From Coffea arabica (Eukaryota > Streptophyta > Magnoliopsida > Gentianales > Rubiaceae), in contig NC_092320.1 in assembly GCF_036785885.1 (NCBI RefSeq), positions 19,097,557 through 19,161,556 of the forward strand: a DNA stretch of 64,000 nt, in the 5' to 3' direction. A program made the position numbers and the translations under genes. Positions within the stretch are counted from its first letter, which is position 1. Every line of letters begins with the position of its first letter. Under the pieces are notes generated by a model, which made no database searches, was not told where the DNA came from, and saw only the letters and a list, made by a program, of their open reading frames with translations. This document shows, piece after piece, positions 44,316 to 56,103 of this stretch.

Positions 44316-45547
44316 GGGAAAGGTAAATATTCAAAGAAACTCAAGAACGATTATTGATTTCCGGTTAATCACTACTTTTGAATTTCAAAAATAAATTTTG
44401 TCAATAATAAAAAAAAAAGAGATGATATATGAAAAAAAAATTTCCACCAAAAAAAAAAAAAGAAATAAAAGAGAGGGGGAGTCTTTCCCTGAAAAAAAAA
44501 TCTAAAATGAAAAAAAAATGAAAAAGCAAAAAAAAAAAAATTTCCTCTTTTTCACCGTAGCTCAGTTTTCCTTAAAAAAAAAAAAATTCCTTTTTCCTTC
44601 TTTTTCTTTTCTTTCTTTTCTTTCTTCTTCTTTCTTTCTTCCTTCTCCCCTATTCCTTCTGTGTCGGCCGAAGCCCGCACGCCACCATGGCTGCGCGCCG
44701 CAGCCTGCTGCGCCGCGCACTCCACCTCTCCACTTCACAGTCGCGACCATCTCTTCTCTCCCCTCGCACCAGCGACGACCACCATCGCGTGACGCCACCC
44801 TCACCGCTACTGGAGCTCGCGCACCTCTGCCCAGCAAGCAGCGCCACCACAGCTCCGCGCCCATCTCCCTCGCTCAACCCCACGCCACCTCCGTAGCAGC
44901 AGCTCTCACCTCACGGAACCCGGGTTGAGCTCGCCGCGATTGCCACCGGCCGCTGCCCGCCGCCTCTCTGCTGAGGTCGCTCGCCGCGGCTATTTTCTTC
45001 CTCCGCTGCGCAGTCCACCAGTGCTCCACCTTCGGCTTCAGCTCGGTCTCCACAGTCGTCGCATGCCACCCGCTGCTGCCCCCTTTCATTTGGGTTGTCG
45101 TCCAAGGTGGAGGTAATTGGAACTTGTCCCCCATTTTCTTAATAACTAATTGGTGCTGCCTGGGTTGCTCAATAGTTAATGTTGTTGACGATTGAAGTTT
45201 ATTTTCTCAATTGGTGAATTCCACCAGTGGTACTGGTCGGACTATTTTCGCTTGGAATTGCTATTTCTTTTGGGTTGGGTGAAATTGTGCAATTAATTGG
45301 CCAACTGGAGCCATTTGTTGGGATTTTGGGTGAGTTGAAATACTGCAACTGTCTAGTGACATTTGGGCGATTTGATTCTGCTTTTGCATGTTGAATTGGA
45401 ATATCTGGCCGCTTGTTTTACTTGTGAGATTGGTAGCATTTATTAATTATGGAAGACATCCTGGTGATTGGTTAATATTGCTATTTTGGGACCATTGTTT
45501 GTGACCTCAGTGGTCGGGGTTCCTAACTGGTGGATTAGTACATACTT

Positions 45548-48500
45548 GGCACAATCGAATTTAGGTTAGGAGTCAAGAGGTTAAAGTGAGTAATGTGAGT
45601 ATGAATCCTTAGTATGTGAGTAATGAATCCTTAGTATCATTCCCTTTCACATGTGTGGTTATGTGAGTAATGAATCCTTAGTATCATGCCCTTTCACATG
45701 TGTGGTTATGTGAGTAATGAATCCTTAGAATCACCAGTTATAATGAATCCTTATGCACATTTAATTGACTTAATATTTCGTACCCACAGATAATCAAAGA
45801 TATAACTGGGTGATTCACGAGTTGGTAGAGTGTTTCTAAATGATAGTTGCACCTCTTCATCACATGATTCTGGTTGCTGATCAGAATCCAATCTTCTTCC
45901 AATAGCTTCGTTTGGTTCAGATTGTGTCTTTCTTGTGCCTTTCAATCTTTACAATTTAATAATTTGTTTCTTAGATTAATAGAGTGCAAGAAAGACAAAC
46001 AGATAATAGAGTAAATTAAAACTCAAGACAAAAGACCCATATTTTGGATAGAGTGCAAGAAGATATGGTACTCTATTATATATCTGATAGTAACAACGGA
46101 ATTGATAGGGTCTTAATTTGGCCAGGTCACGTGAAACCACAATATATATATACAATATATATATATATATATATATTTTTTTTATTTTCAAGTACATGTT
46201 TTGTGAGACTATGAGCCGGTTTAGATTGTAACTTTTGGGAATTTTTACAGAAAATATAAATCGCATCTACAAAAAAAAAATTAATCAAAGATATAATTGG
46301 TGATTCATGAGTGGATAAAAGAATTGAGTGTTTCCCAATTGATAAAGGATAGAGTTTTTCTTATGTAGTAGCTGGACTTCTTGCTCGCATAATTGTGGCT
46401 GTCCATCTCTTTGATTTGGATTCCGATCTTATTCAAATACTTTTGGAGGGGTATCCTATATTTAGAGTGTCAATCACAAACTTCATTATGTTGATTCGTC
46501 CAAAATCGCTCCCCAATAACCCGTTCAAACCCACCCACTAATTTGAAATAGATTTAAATGGATATTCAATTAAACTCATTTAATTAATAGATAGTAGATT
46601 AACTCGAATCATTTAAACTCAAATATTAAACAAATAATTTGAATTTATTATCAATCTAATAACAATAAGATGCCATTATTTTTTATCAGACAACATGTAA
46701 AAAAAATAAAAAAATAAATTATAACCATTTAAATTCATTTAAATCACTTATTTTGACACCTCACCACTTGTTCAGCCGTTCCTTTCTTCCATGCCGTCGC
46801 CAGTGTCTGTCATTTCCGATTATCAGGTAAGGCTCTGACATTAGTGTCCACCTGCCATCGTGCGATCCCATTGATTAACCAAGTTACAGCGCTGTCATAT
46901 TTGTCAAGCCATCCTTCATTATTGGATCTTTTATTCTATATATGGGACCGTCCTTACTGTTCCCATGAAAGATTGGTTCAGAAATGTATGGCAGCTGTGA
47001 AATACGTTAGCTCTCTGAATCTTGTCCCATAAAGATATGTAGCTGAAAATCCGAACGCATTGGTTTCACGAGAGTTTTCTTATCCACCGTGCCTGCCAAT
47101 TTTCTATCACCATATAACAGCGTTTTTAAACCATACGGACTGACCGATTCTAAACATTGAACCGAGGGTCCGGTGGTTCAGTCCGAGTTAAACAATTGAG
47201 TTGAACAGACATTTACTGGACCTGCTCAGAAATTGGGTTTAAATAAAGAAAATTGAGTTTTTAACTATATATTTTGTGAGACTATGAGCTGGTTTAGATT
47301 GTAATTATTGGGAAGTTTTATAGAAAATAATTGTATGGTGTTTCCTAATTGATGAAGGATATAGTTTTTCTTATGTAGTGGCTGCACCTCTTGATCACAT
47401 GATTCTGGTGGTTATCGATCTCTTGGATTTGGATTCTAATCTTATTCAAACATTTTTTATTCTTTCAGATTATGTCTTTCTTGTGCATTTCAATCTTTGT
47501 AATTTATCAATTATTTCTTAGATTGGATTTTGATTCTTTTAGACTATGTCTTTCTTGTGCATTTCAATCTTTACAATTTAATAATTGTTTCTTAGATTGG
47601 ATTTACATGTTTAGTTCTAAAGTGGTCCCATGATCTCGCTTCGAGGTCTTCCAAGTTGTATTTCTAGTTGATTTCGGGTATTTAGGAATTTCATATTTTA
47701 TTACACCATTTTTTAACTCAATAAAATCATATTTCAACTTTTGTCACACTATTTTCCAACTCAATTACATTAAAAGCAAACTTGTGAGAAATAAAACTTG
47801 TGATACCCCATCAACCCCTGCTCCTATTAATATTACACATGTAGATTATATTTTAAAAGGAAAATTGCCAAATTGGTCCCTTAAGTTTTCAGAAAAAAAC
47901 TTTTTTTAGTCCATCAAAATTAGAATTAGTTAAAATAGTCCATCAAATATAACGCAAGAAAAGTATCCTTTTAGTCCGCAAGCTCATTTTTTGATCGGTT
48001 TTCTAGTCAAAAAGTGTGTGCCTTTCTTAGGCACCCACAATTTATTATGTGCAATAATGGTTTCTGGATATAGATTCTTACATTTCTGATTGTTGATCAC
48101 ATGATTTGGATTCTGTATTCAAATTGTGAAACTATTGTTTAGCAAGATGTGTCAGTATTGTTTAGCAAGATATAATTGATCACAAGATGTGAAACTACCA
48201 CATACGACAATACCCAATTGTTTAGCAAATCAAGCATAAGGTTCAGACAAGTATCAGGGTATTAATAGGTCCTCTATATTATTTATTTGCAGCTGGTGCC
48301 AAATGACACTACTTAAGACTTGGAGGAAAAATATGATTGCCGAAGAATCGTTATCAGAATCAAATTGTACCTTAAATACAACTTTTTTGGATTCTGTTAA
48401 GTTTGCAGCGAGGTGGAGAAGACCTCAATTACATACAAGCAATTAACAGCAGAAGAAACATAGCTTTAATATCTGATTCTAGTAATGGTTTCTGGCAAAG

Positions 48501-50114
48501 AATACGTTGTCCTTCACGAGTAATGTTTCTAGAAACAATCTTTATATTTTTAGTGTTTAAAATAGCTTCAAGAACACGGCAAAAGTAAACTTTGCTTTAT
48601 GGACTGATGAGTAAACACTATAAGATGATGGGTAAACATCAACACTATATGTCTGGAAAGAGAGGAATTACATAATTTTTAGCAACGAGGTTACCAAAAT
48701 GCTTCAGCTTATGCTTCATGCTAAGCTGCCATAAAACTTTCCATCCTTTTGCATTTGCCTCATTCCTACTTCCTGAATCCTCCTGATGAGACCTCCTCCG
48801 ATAAGGAGAAAATTAGTTGATTGTAAAGATTAGGTTCTACATTGGTCAAAGTCTCAAAGATAAAGATGATAAACTTTGCCACTGGATAATGCCTAATTGG
48901 CCGTAACAAATGAAGTTAAGGTGCTTGAAGGTGACGCACTAGTGAAACCATGCATTCCAGGGATAAGAATTAAACTTGGAAATCTGAAAGATTACTAAAG
49001 AATAAATATTAGAATCAATAATATTAAAAAAAAAATTTCCAAATCAAATCAAAATTATTGAAAATTGACCAAAGCTCAAATCCAAATCAAATAAATCCTT
49101 ACACGTTAAACCCACGAGAAACCTGTTATCAAGAGGTGCAATTACCACTTGATAAAACTCCAATGTAGCTATCACCTCGTGGATCACACATATATTGGGT
49201 CCTCTTAATTATTTTCAGTTGGTACGAAATCATTCAGATATGATTTCCGTGACAAATTTTGAGTGTAACGCAATATTCACCTCAACCAATTGAGACATTG
49301 TCTGATAACCATGAAATTTGACTCTCCAATTCTTGGGTTTTGCCTCTCTCTTTATAAGGTGTAGAATGTGGGTTTTCTTTCGAATGAACCTGGTTCTAAA
49401 GAATGCTAACTGGTTGACAATTGCGGAAGTTTTTGTGCATATCTGTACCATGAAGCCAATCAAAATGTGAATGGACTAGACATAAAGGGCAGTAGTTTAA
49501 AATTTGTAGTGAAATTAACTTAATTACCTCAATGGAATTGAACTGAAAAATGCAATTTTCTATTCAGACAAAATTCATAAGTTCTAAGTTCATTAAGAAA
49601 GATCAATGCCTGTCATATTAATGCAAAATTATTGATAACAACAAGAAGGATACTTTTAGAGATGATATAGTCTAGAGTCCATGCATCTAACCCACTCTCT
49701 TGACATAGATCGGAGTTCAGTGAGCGTTAAACTCAAGTCTATTGGCCAAAAAAAGGAAAAAAAAAAAAGACTCAAGTCTATTCAAAAAACCAAAGATTGG
49801 ACTCCAAATCAGTGATGTCGAATTGATTATCCACGGACGCTAAAACCGCCAGAAACAAGTCATCAAGAGGTGAAACTACCACATACGACAATACCCAATT
49901 GTTTAGCAAATCAAGGATAAGGATCAGACAAGTATCAGGGTATTAATAGTCCTCTATATTATTTATTTACAGCTGGTACGAAGTCAATTAATCAGAGATA
50001 CCCACCAAATGACACAACTTAAGACTTGAAGGAAAAATATGATTGCTGAAGAATCGTTATCAGAATCAAATCATTGTGCCTTAAATACAACTTTTTTGGA
50101 TTCGGTTAGGTTTG
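45548..50114. other. Non-coding part of duplication copy B
   Basis: Corresponds to 10931-19050 of copy A without the LINE. No gene seen. The GAGTAATGAATCCTTAG tandem repeat has an extra unit here, and the (AT)n microsatellite at about 46140-46175 differs in length. Confidence 0.6.
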
Positions 50115-51410
50115 TGATAGGGTGTAAATTGTTGGTTATTTTATTGTTAATTTCCCCTTTTATCCTTGTCAAATATTGTTTTAATTATTAATATTTACTT
50201 ATATTTGGTATTGGACCCAATTTCAGGGATTGAAGCAGAAAATTACCAAAAAGGAGGGACTTGTATGGAAAAATGCAGACTTCTAAGGACTTCAACCTTT
50301 GGGTCCTTGAATTGGTGGGGACCACAAGCTAGTGCAAGGCATTTAGTCATTTGGACTTTTCAAAGAGAGCAACGTAGAGAGATTTGGAACAACAAGTACT
50401 TTGGAGGCTTTGTCCACATGTGCGGGGACCACGGATAAGAAGCATGAGTCATTTGGACTCTAGGAAAAGAAACGTACAAGACTTTGAATTTGGTGTGGGG
50501 ACCACTAGAGATAGCATTAGACTTCCTTTTGGCTTTAAAAAGGGAGAAACGTACGGGAGGTTATCAATCAATAGTTTAGTTTAGGTTTTTAGCATAGTTT
50601 TAGTTTTTCTTTTCTTAGCTCTTTCGCATGGTTGTTCTCCATTAATGGAGAACTAACCTCTTAATTCTAGTCAAGGGGACAACTGAAGATTTGGTTCAAC
50701 AATTACTGTGAGATCGAATCTGTTTTAATTATTTTCTTCATTTATTGGTATTTATATGTTCCTTGATTTTAATTGCTATGGCCTTGTGTATGATTGATTA
50801 GTGCGCAATAATTAATTATTCATATAGGCTATTTTGCTAAATAGAGGTAATTGAATCCGTAATTGTTCGTTATCTCTATCTTAGTAGCAACTGGCGTAAT
50901 TGGGTTTATGTCAGGGGAGCATACGATCTAGCTTAAACAAACCCTCGTAGCGTGTTTGTTAGTTAGGATTGGGCCTTTCTAATTAATAATGCAACCTAAG
51001 AATTAAATCCTACGGTCGTACTTAGGGTTGTTTTTGGGTTAGAGAAATAGCTAACGGTCATACCTTAGCTATCGATAAATTAATGAAGGGTTGGTTGTTT
51101 ATCGCGTGCATGACAACTATAACCAATCTATTAATAAATGTTGGGATTATTTTTGCATCAATGATCAGTGCATGAACCATTTCTGAAGTATACCCTTGGC
51201 TAAAGTTTCTCTTAGTTATTTCTTTTAATTAATTATTTTCTGCAGTTAATTTATTTAGTTAGCTTTTAATCCAAAACCCCCCATACTTTGGACTCTAGAA
51301 GAAACGAATTATCCCCAGTCTCTGTGGATTCGACCCTACTCATCGCTATATACAAAATCTGTATTTTTCTCGAGTAGGTATTTATTATTGCACAGGTTCG
51401 GCACCTGTCA
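50115..51410 (+). repeat. 5' LTR of non-autonomous element 1
   Basis: Starts TGATAGGGTG, ends CACCTGTCA, with the TCTGTGGATTCGACCCTAC block about 90 bases before its end. Same length as the 3' LTR. Confidence 0.93.
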
Positions 51411-51412
51411 AT

Positions 51413-51432
51413 TTTTGGCGCCGTTGCCGGGG
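51413..51432 (+). promoter_or_regulatory. Primer binding site (tRNA-Asp), element 1
   Basis: TTTTGGCGCCGTTGCCGGGG just inside the LTR matches the plant tRNA-Asp 3' complement, as in Athila/Tat elements. Confidence 0.85.
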
Positions 51433-51520
51433 ACTGGTGTCAGATTAATTTGTTTCTTTTTTAAGTTCACCTTGTTTTCATTTTTAACTTATTTCTCTTA
51501 TTTTTTTTATTATATAGTTC

Positions 51521-52579
51521 ATGGCTTCTAACACTCCGTATTTTGGTGATATACTGGATTTTGTTTTCGGGGAAGGCAATGAGACTGATTGTTTTTCTAA
51601 GTTTGCATATTTAGAGGCAATAAACTCTATTAAAAAAAGAATGGCTGCTGCAACCTGTGAAATTTGTTATGCCAGGGATCATTCAACCGGTATGTGCCCC
51701 GAATATCAAGATGATCTGAGTGTCCCATTCAATAATTATGGAGATTTTTCACCCTGGTCTCAAACGTGGTATAACCCTAATCCAAACGGGTATGATCAAG
51801 GATGGTGGGATAACTCCAGTTATGATTATACAACAGGGCCAATGAATTTTCAGCAGTATGAGTCTCAAGAACCGTCATCCATGTCAGGTATGTCTCTTGA
51901 AGAAATAGTTGAATTAATAGCTACTAACACATATCAAATTCAACAGGAGGTACATCAGTTTCAACAGGAGACACAAAAGATGAGTGAAGAGATGAAAGAA
52001 GGAAGGCGTGAATGGGCATCTAAAATGAGCAAATTGATTTCTCCAGTTTATGAAGAATTGCCTTCACCGACTATTATCGACCATGAGGAAGATGAGAGTG
52101 CAATTATTCTGACAATTGACATGGTACTGCAAGGGTCTCAAGAAGAAGAATCTAAAGATGCAGTTGAAAAGAAAGTTGAAGCGCAAGAATTGAGACCCCA
52201 ACATCAAATAGTTCAAGTGAATGAATCCAGTGAACAATCTCCAAATGCGGTGACATCTCCTCCATTCCTTGATCAATATTTTCCTGACTCTTATTCTTTA
52301 ATTCCTGTTGGTGAGATTGATTTTATTATACCAGAAAATTTTGAGTTTCATGACAGGAACAAGTCAAGAGTCACGATGGCAAAATATCTCAAACCAATAA
52401 GTGCTTGTGATGGAGGGGTGAATGAAGATTTAAGGTCATTACTTGGTTGTTTGGCGCCATCTACTAGTCCATGGAAGACCGTAGCTCGTGTGCTCAAAAA
52501 TTACTCTACTTACGAGGGCTATCAAGATTACATAGAGGATGAAACACTAAAGCGAGCTACGCGATTTTATCCTCCATGA
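51521..52579 (+). CDS. Gag-like protein of non-autonomous element 1
   Basis: The open frame of 352 codons starts at ATG 51521. Near residues 45-62 is a CCHC knuckle, CEICYARDHSTGMC (spacing C-x2-C-x4-H-x4-C), of the type found in plant Gypsy gag. A Trp/Tyr/Asn-rich stretch (GYDQGWWDNSSYDYTTGP) and a Gln/Glu-rich probable coiled coil (about residues 130-170) follow, then an acidic C-terminal part. It is about 60% alike, by eye, to the frame at 42945. The main gag domain of autonomous Athila elements is not recognisable, so this is a reduced gag. It probably binds RNA, but that is inference. Confidence 0.65.
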   Translation: MASNTPYFGDILDFVFGEGNETDCFSKFAYLEAINSIKKRMAAATCEICYARDHSTGMCPEYQDDLSVPFNNYGDFSPWSQTWYNPNPNGYDQGWWDNSSYDYTTGPMNFQQYESQEPSSMSGMSLEEIVELIATNTYQIQQEVHQFQQETQKMSEEMKEGRREWASKMSKLISPVYEELPSPTIIDHEEDESAIILTIDMVLQGSQEEESKDAVEKKVEAQELRPQHQIVQVNESSEQSPNAVTSPPFLDQYFPDSYSLIPVGEIDFIIPENFEFHDRNKSRVTMAKYLKPISACDGGVNEDLRSLLGCLAPSTSPWKTVARVLKNYSTYEGYQDYIEDETLKRATRFYPP

Positions 52580-52589
52580 ATAAACAGGA

Positions 52590-52645
52590 CAATGTCTAGC
52601 CAAAGACATTAAAGAAAGGCGCTATTTGGGAGGCAACCCAAGACT
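52590..52645 (+). other. Conserved downstream module with hairpin (element 1)
   Basis: TGTCTAGCCAAAGACATTAA is followed by GGGAGGCAACCC directly after the gag-like stop, as in element 2 at 43984-44045. Confidence 0.6.
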
Positions 52646-52736
52646 ATTTGTTTCAGTTTTCATGCATTTTTGAAGTTTTAGTTAAGTGTTAGTGTCAATT
52701 AATAGTTTGATGTTTGGTGGCAGGAAATTAGCAGTT

Positions 52737-52900
52737 AGATGTGCCCACGCCAGGCGGTCACGCCTGAGGGAAAGAAATTTTCGTTCAGGATCTGCGGATT
52801 CTATAGCAGTTAGACGTGCCCACGCCAGGTGGTCACACTTGAGGGAAAGGAATTTTCGTTCAGGATCTGCGGACTCTATAGCAGTTAGACGTGCACGCCT
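52737..52900 (+). repeat. Tandem ~80-bp repeat in element 1
   Basis: Two and a half units of a segment with GCAGTTAGACGTGCCCACGC and GAAAGGAATTTTCGTTCAGG. Confidence 0.8.
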
Positions 52901-55900
52901 AGGCCAGAGGTTCCTTATTCTAAAAAAAAAAAAGAGAGAAAAAAATTTTACAAAAGCAATTTCAATTTTTGGAGAATTTCGGTAAGACTAGTTAAAAAAA
53001 AAAACCATTTTATTTTATTTTTCCTCTTTTCTTCTTTCTTTTCTTTCCTTCTTTCTTTCTTCCCTTTTCTTCTTCTTCTCCGCCGCTCCCCTGTTTCCCT
53101 CTGTTTCTTCTTTTTCTTTCACGCCGCCTGCCGCTACCACCTCACCCACGCAGCTCGAGTCGCCCAAGCTCCCTTGCGGCCAGGAGTTTCGTAGCACGCA
53201 GCTTCACCTCACGGTCCACCGCCATCTTGCGGCCAAGGCCCGCCGCTGGTCCCCTCTCTTCCATCGCCAAATCCACGCTGCACGCCGCCCGTGAGCCAAG
53301 CCGACAGCGCGCAGCCCAGCCCGCGCCGCTGCTGCTCTCCACCAGCTTGCCGCCGCCTCTCCCTCAGCTCAATCCCCCGCCAACAGTCTCCATCAGCTCG
53401 CGACCGCCGCTGCACCGCCACCCTCCACCACGAGCAGCTTCACCTCGCGGCCAGGAGCTGCCACGAGCCCTACAGCGCCGCGCCAGCTTGCAGCGCAGCC
53501 CACGTCAATCGTCCGCCCCCGCTGCTGTCGACCTCCATCAGCACCACCACCTGAGCCGCACGGGACTCCTGTCTTTGCCGGCCTCTCCTGCAACCGCGCA
53601 CATCTCCTCCATTGCCGCGCGTCACCACCTGCCCAAAATTGGCAGGTGGAGGTATTCGAATTTCCACCTTGATTAGTATTTCTCTAGTCCTTAAATTGCT
53701 GGAATTTGCGTTCTTGTTTCTTGGGCTTCTTGTTGGAAAACAGCAGGCAGTGATTTTAGACATTTTCTGGGGCTAATTTTGGGTAGAATTGAGTTAAACT
53801 GCTGCGATATTTGGGGGTACTTTGGGAGTAAGTTGCCAATTGCTTCTGGCTTTAATTTCCGCTCATTTTTGGCACTACTTGGGTGTTCAAATCTATTTCG
53901 TTTACTATGTTAGTTATTTGCTTTAATTTCTCCCTATACACTCACCAGTGGTACTGGTGATAGTAGTTGTTTAACATCTGATAATCTGTGTTCTGGATTG
54001 CCTAATTAAACGAGTTGTGACTACTGGGCATTTGTGATTGAGTCCATCCTGTGATTGAGTGTCTGGATAAAGCAGTGGGTGCTTTAGGCATTTTCTGGGG
54101 GAACTTTTGGGACAGATTTGGGTTTAATTGCTGCCAAAGTGGGGGTATTTTCTGCTATTTGTTGAAAAGCTGGCCTTTTGATTACTTTTTCCCTGCGACT
54201 CACCAGTGGTACTGGTTGAGGTCTTTTGCCTATCGTTGTGGCTTATATTTGAAGATATTTGCTTATTTTGAAGTTAAGGTTCTTGCATTTGAGTTGCTGC
54301 TATTGAATTTAATTCTTTCCTGTCTGTGCACCAGTGGTACTGGTTGCAGTGTTGCTTTCCATTTCTTAATCCTCTGTGCTGGACTGCCTATTCGATTCTT
54401 GAGTTTTGGTGCCTGAACTGTCTCTCGATTCTTACCATTAGTTGCTGGAATTACTGGTTTCTTGGCCAAATTGCTAATTTTGAGCGTTTGACTTGGGTAT
54501 TTGACTGTCCAACTGGTGACATTTATTGCGCTTCAATCAATTGAATTCATTTGCTCTGTTGGTATCCCTGTCGGTATCACTTGAGTTCTATTTTGCTAGT
54601 TTCTGTCTTGCGTCCTTTGAAGTGCCTTTGGTTGGGTATTTTCTTCATTTGTTTGTTGAATTGGAAGGCTACTGTGCCACTTCCATTGCTTATTGCAGTT
54701 GGTGGCGTCTAATTGACTTGCTGGGAGTATTTTACCTATTGATTTCAATTGCTAAATCTTTAGAGAATTTGTTGCGATTTGCATTTTGTTGATTGGGTTG
54801 TCTACTAGGAAGGCACCAGTGGCTATTAAATTTTTATTGCTTTGAATTTGCTAAGTGGCCTCTCCCACCGATGGCCTCTGATGCTAAGTGGCGCCACTTG
54901 CAAGATCAGGTTCACCACGCGGATGAGCAAGTAACGCATATCGCCAGCCAGATGGCTCCAATGTCTAAGAACCTGGCCGCGTACTTCCACCATATCTGCT
55001 TCACTCCCCCGTTCCTGCCTATTCCGTAGCCGCTTGAGAGGGAAGTTTCGTTTTTCTCTTCATTTTAATTGCTATATTACCTCCATCGAGGGCAATGTCG
55101 GACTTAGGTGTGGGGGGGACAGCTGTGGTACAGCTAGTATTTCTAATTTTTAGTTTTTACATGTTTTCCTTTATTTTTGTTATTTGTTCTAGTTTTCGTT
55201 TATTTTCTTTTCTTTTTTCTAGTGGTCAGTCTTCTATAACTACCAAGTTTTGATGCTGGATTGTTGCCTCTAATTCTGCTATTGCCAAGTTTTATTAATA
55301 AAAGGGTATTAAGTTAATGTGGTTGAGCTCAGGAACATCTCTTTGGTGAATATCAATACTTGCTTAACTTTTCCAATTTTTGGTTAACTTTTCTAGGCAT
55401 AGGGAATGATTGTTGGCATTCTTCATGTGAATTGGTCCAATTATTAATTTTAGTTCTCCATGTTTGAAATTTGAGGCTGGCTGCTGTTATTTTTAGTTAT
55501 TGTGCTATATGATTGTAAATAAGAGGTGACTGTACTCCGCTAGTTATCACTACTGAGTAACCGGGGATCTTCACCTAAACTGTCGATTCTCGCGTCAAAA
55601 GGTAGTAATTGCTATGAGTGCGTGGTCCTGTAGCGATTAGAGCTGAATAACCGGGCTCCTCCATCTGTCAAATGTTGGAGTTCGCGTCAAAAGGCTCTAA
55701 GGGCTATAGACTAAGTCTTTTGCTATTCAAAAAACAAAAAACAAAAAACAAAAAACAAAAAACAAAAAAAGAAGTGAAGTAAAGATTGTGTTAGTATGTG
55801 AATAAATCAGCTTGCCGGTTTGTGATGTTAATGTCGAGATTTTGGTTAATAGTTGGACCATTTGCTGATAAATGTGAGCAACCATTCCTTCTTCTTAGAT

Positions 55901-56103
55901 TAGTTTGCTTTAAATTGGAGAAGTTGGTGGTTTAGAGGCTAACCGGGTTGATTTTTCTTGGATATTGACCTGTGATGCTTGATATTTATTTTTCTTGGGC
56001 ATCTTGGCAATACGGTAGTTGGAGCAGTAGCCATTGTCAAATTTTGGTGTTCAATTGCTGTTCCCATGCTTGAGGGCAAGCATGATTCAGGTGTGGGGGG
56101 AAT
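52901..56103. other. Non-coding interior of element 1 with env-region-like tail
   Basis: After a pyrimidine-rich tract there is a GC-rich block (about 53060-53650) whose open frames on both strands are low-complexity. A T-rich stretch with repeated CACCAGTGGTACTGG phrases follows (about 53944, 54190, 54330). A short frame at 54870-55029 (MASDAKWRHLQDQVHHADEQ) resembles the tail region after pol in Athila elements. Two copies of an ACCGGG-TC...CGCGTCAAAAGG phrase lie at about 55560-55690, an (AAACAAA)n run at about 55733, and a polypurine tract at 56090-56102. Confidence 0.55.

Larger units (their letters stand above)
41424..45547 (+). mobile_element. Non-autonomous Athila-type LTR element 2, 3'-truncated at the duplication junction
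   Basis: A 1414-bp LTR (41424-42837, TGATAGG to ACCTGTCA) is followed by a tRNA-Asp type primer site and a truncated gag-like frame. After that come a tandem repeat, a long A-run region and a GC-rich pyrimidine-biased block. The order is the same as in the complete element at 50115-57399. The 3' half and the 3' LTR are missing: the sequence stops at 45547, where duplication copy B starts. Target duplication on the left would be TATTA (41419-41423); no right copy can be found. Confidence 0.85.

Noticed and set aside
50166..50584. Open frames repeated at 56155-56573
   Set aside because: They lie in the two LTRs of element 1 and are duplicated with them.
53059..53760. Several open frames on both strands in a GC-rich block (also 44660-45134)
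   Set aside because: Low-complexity Ala/Pro/Arg/Ser-rich translations on both strands, inside non-autonomous LTR elements; composition explains the open frames.
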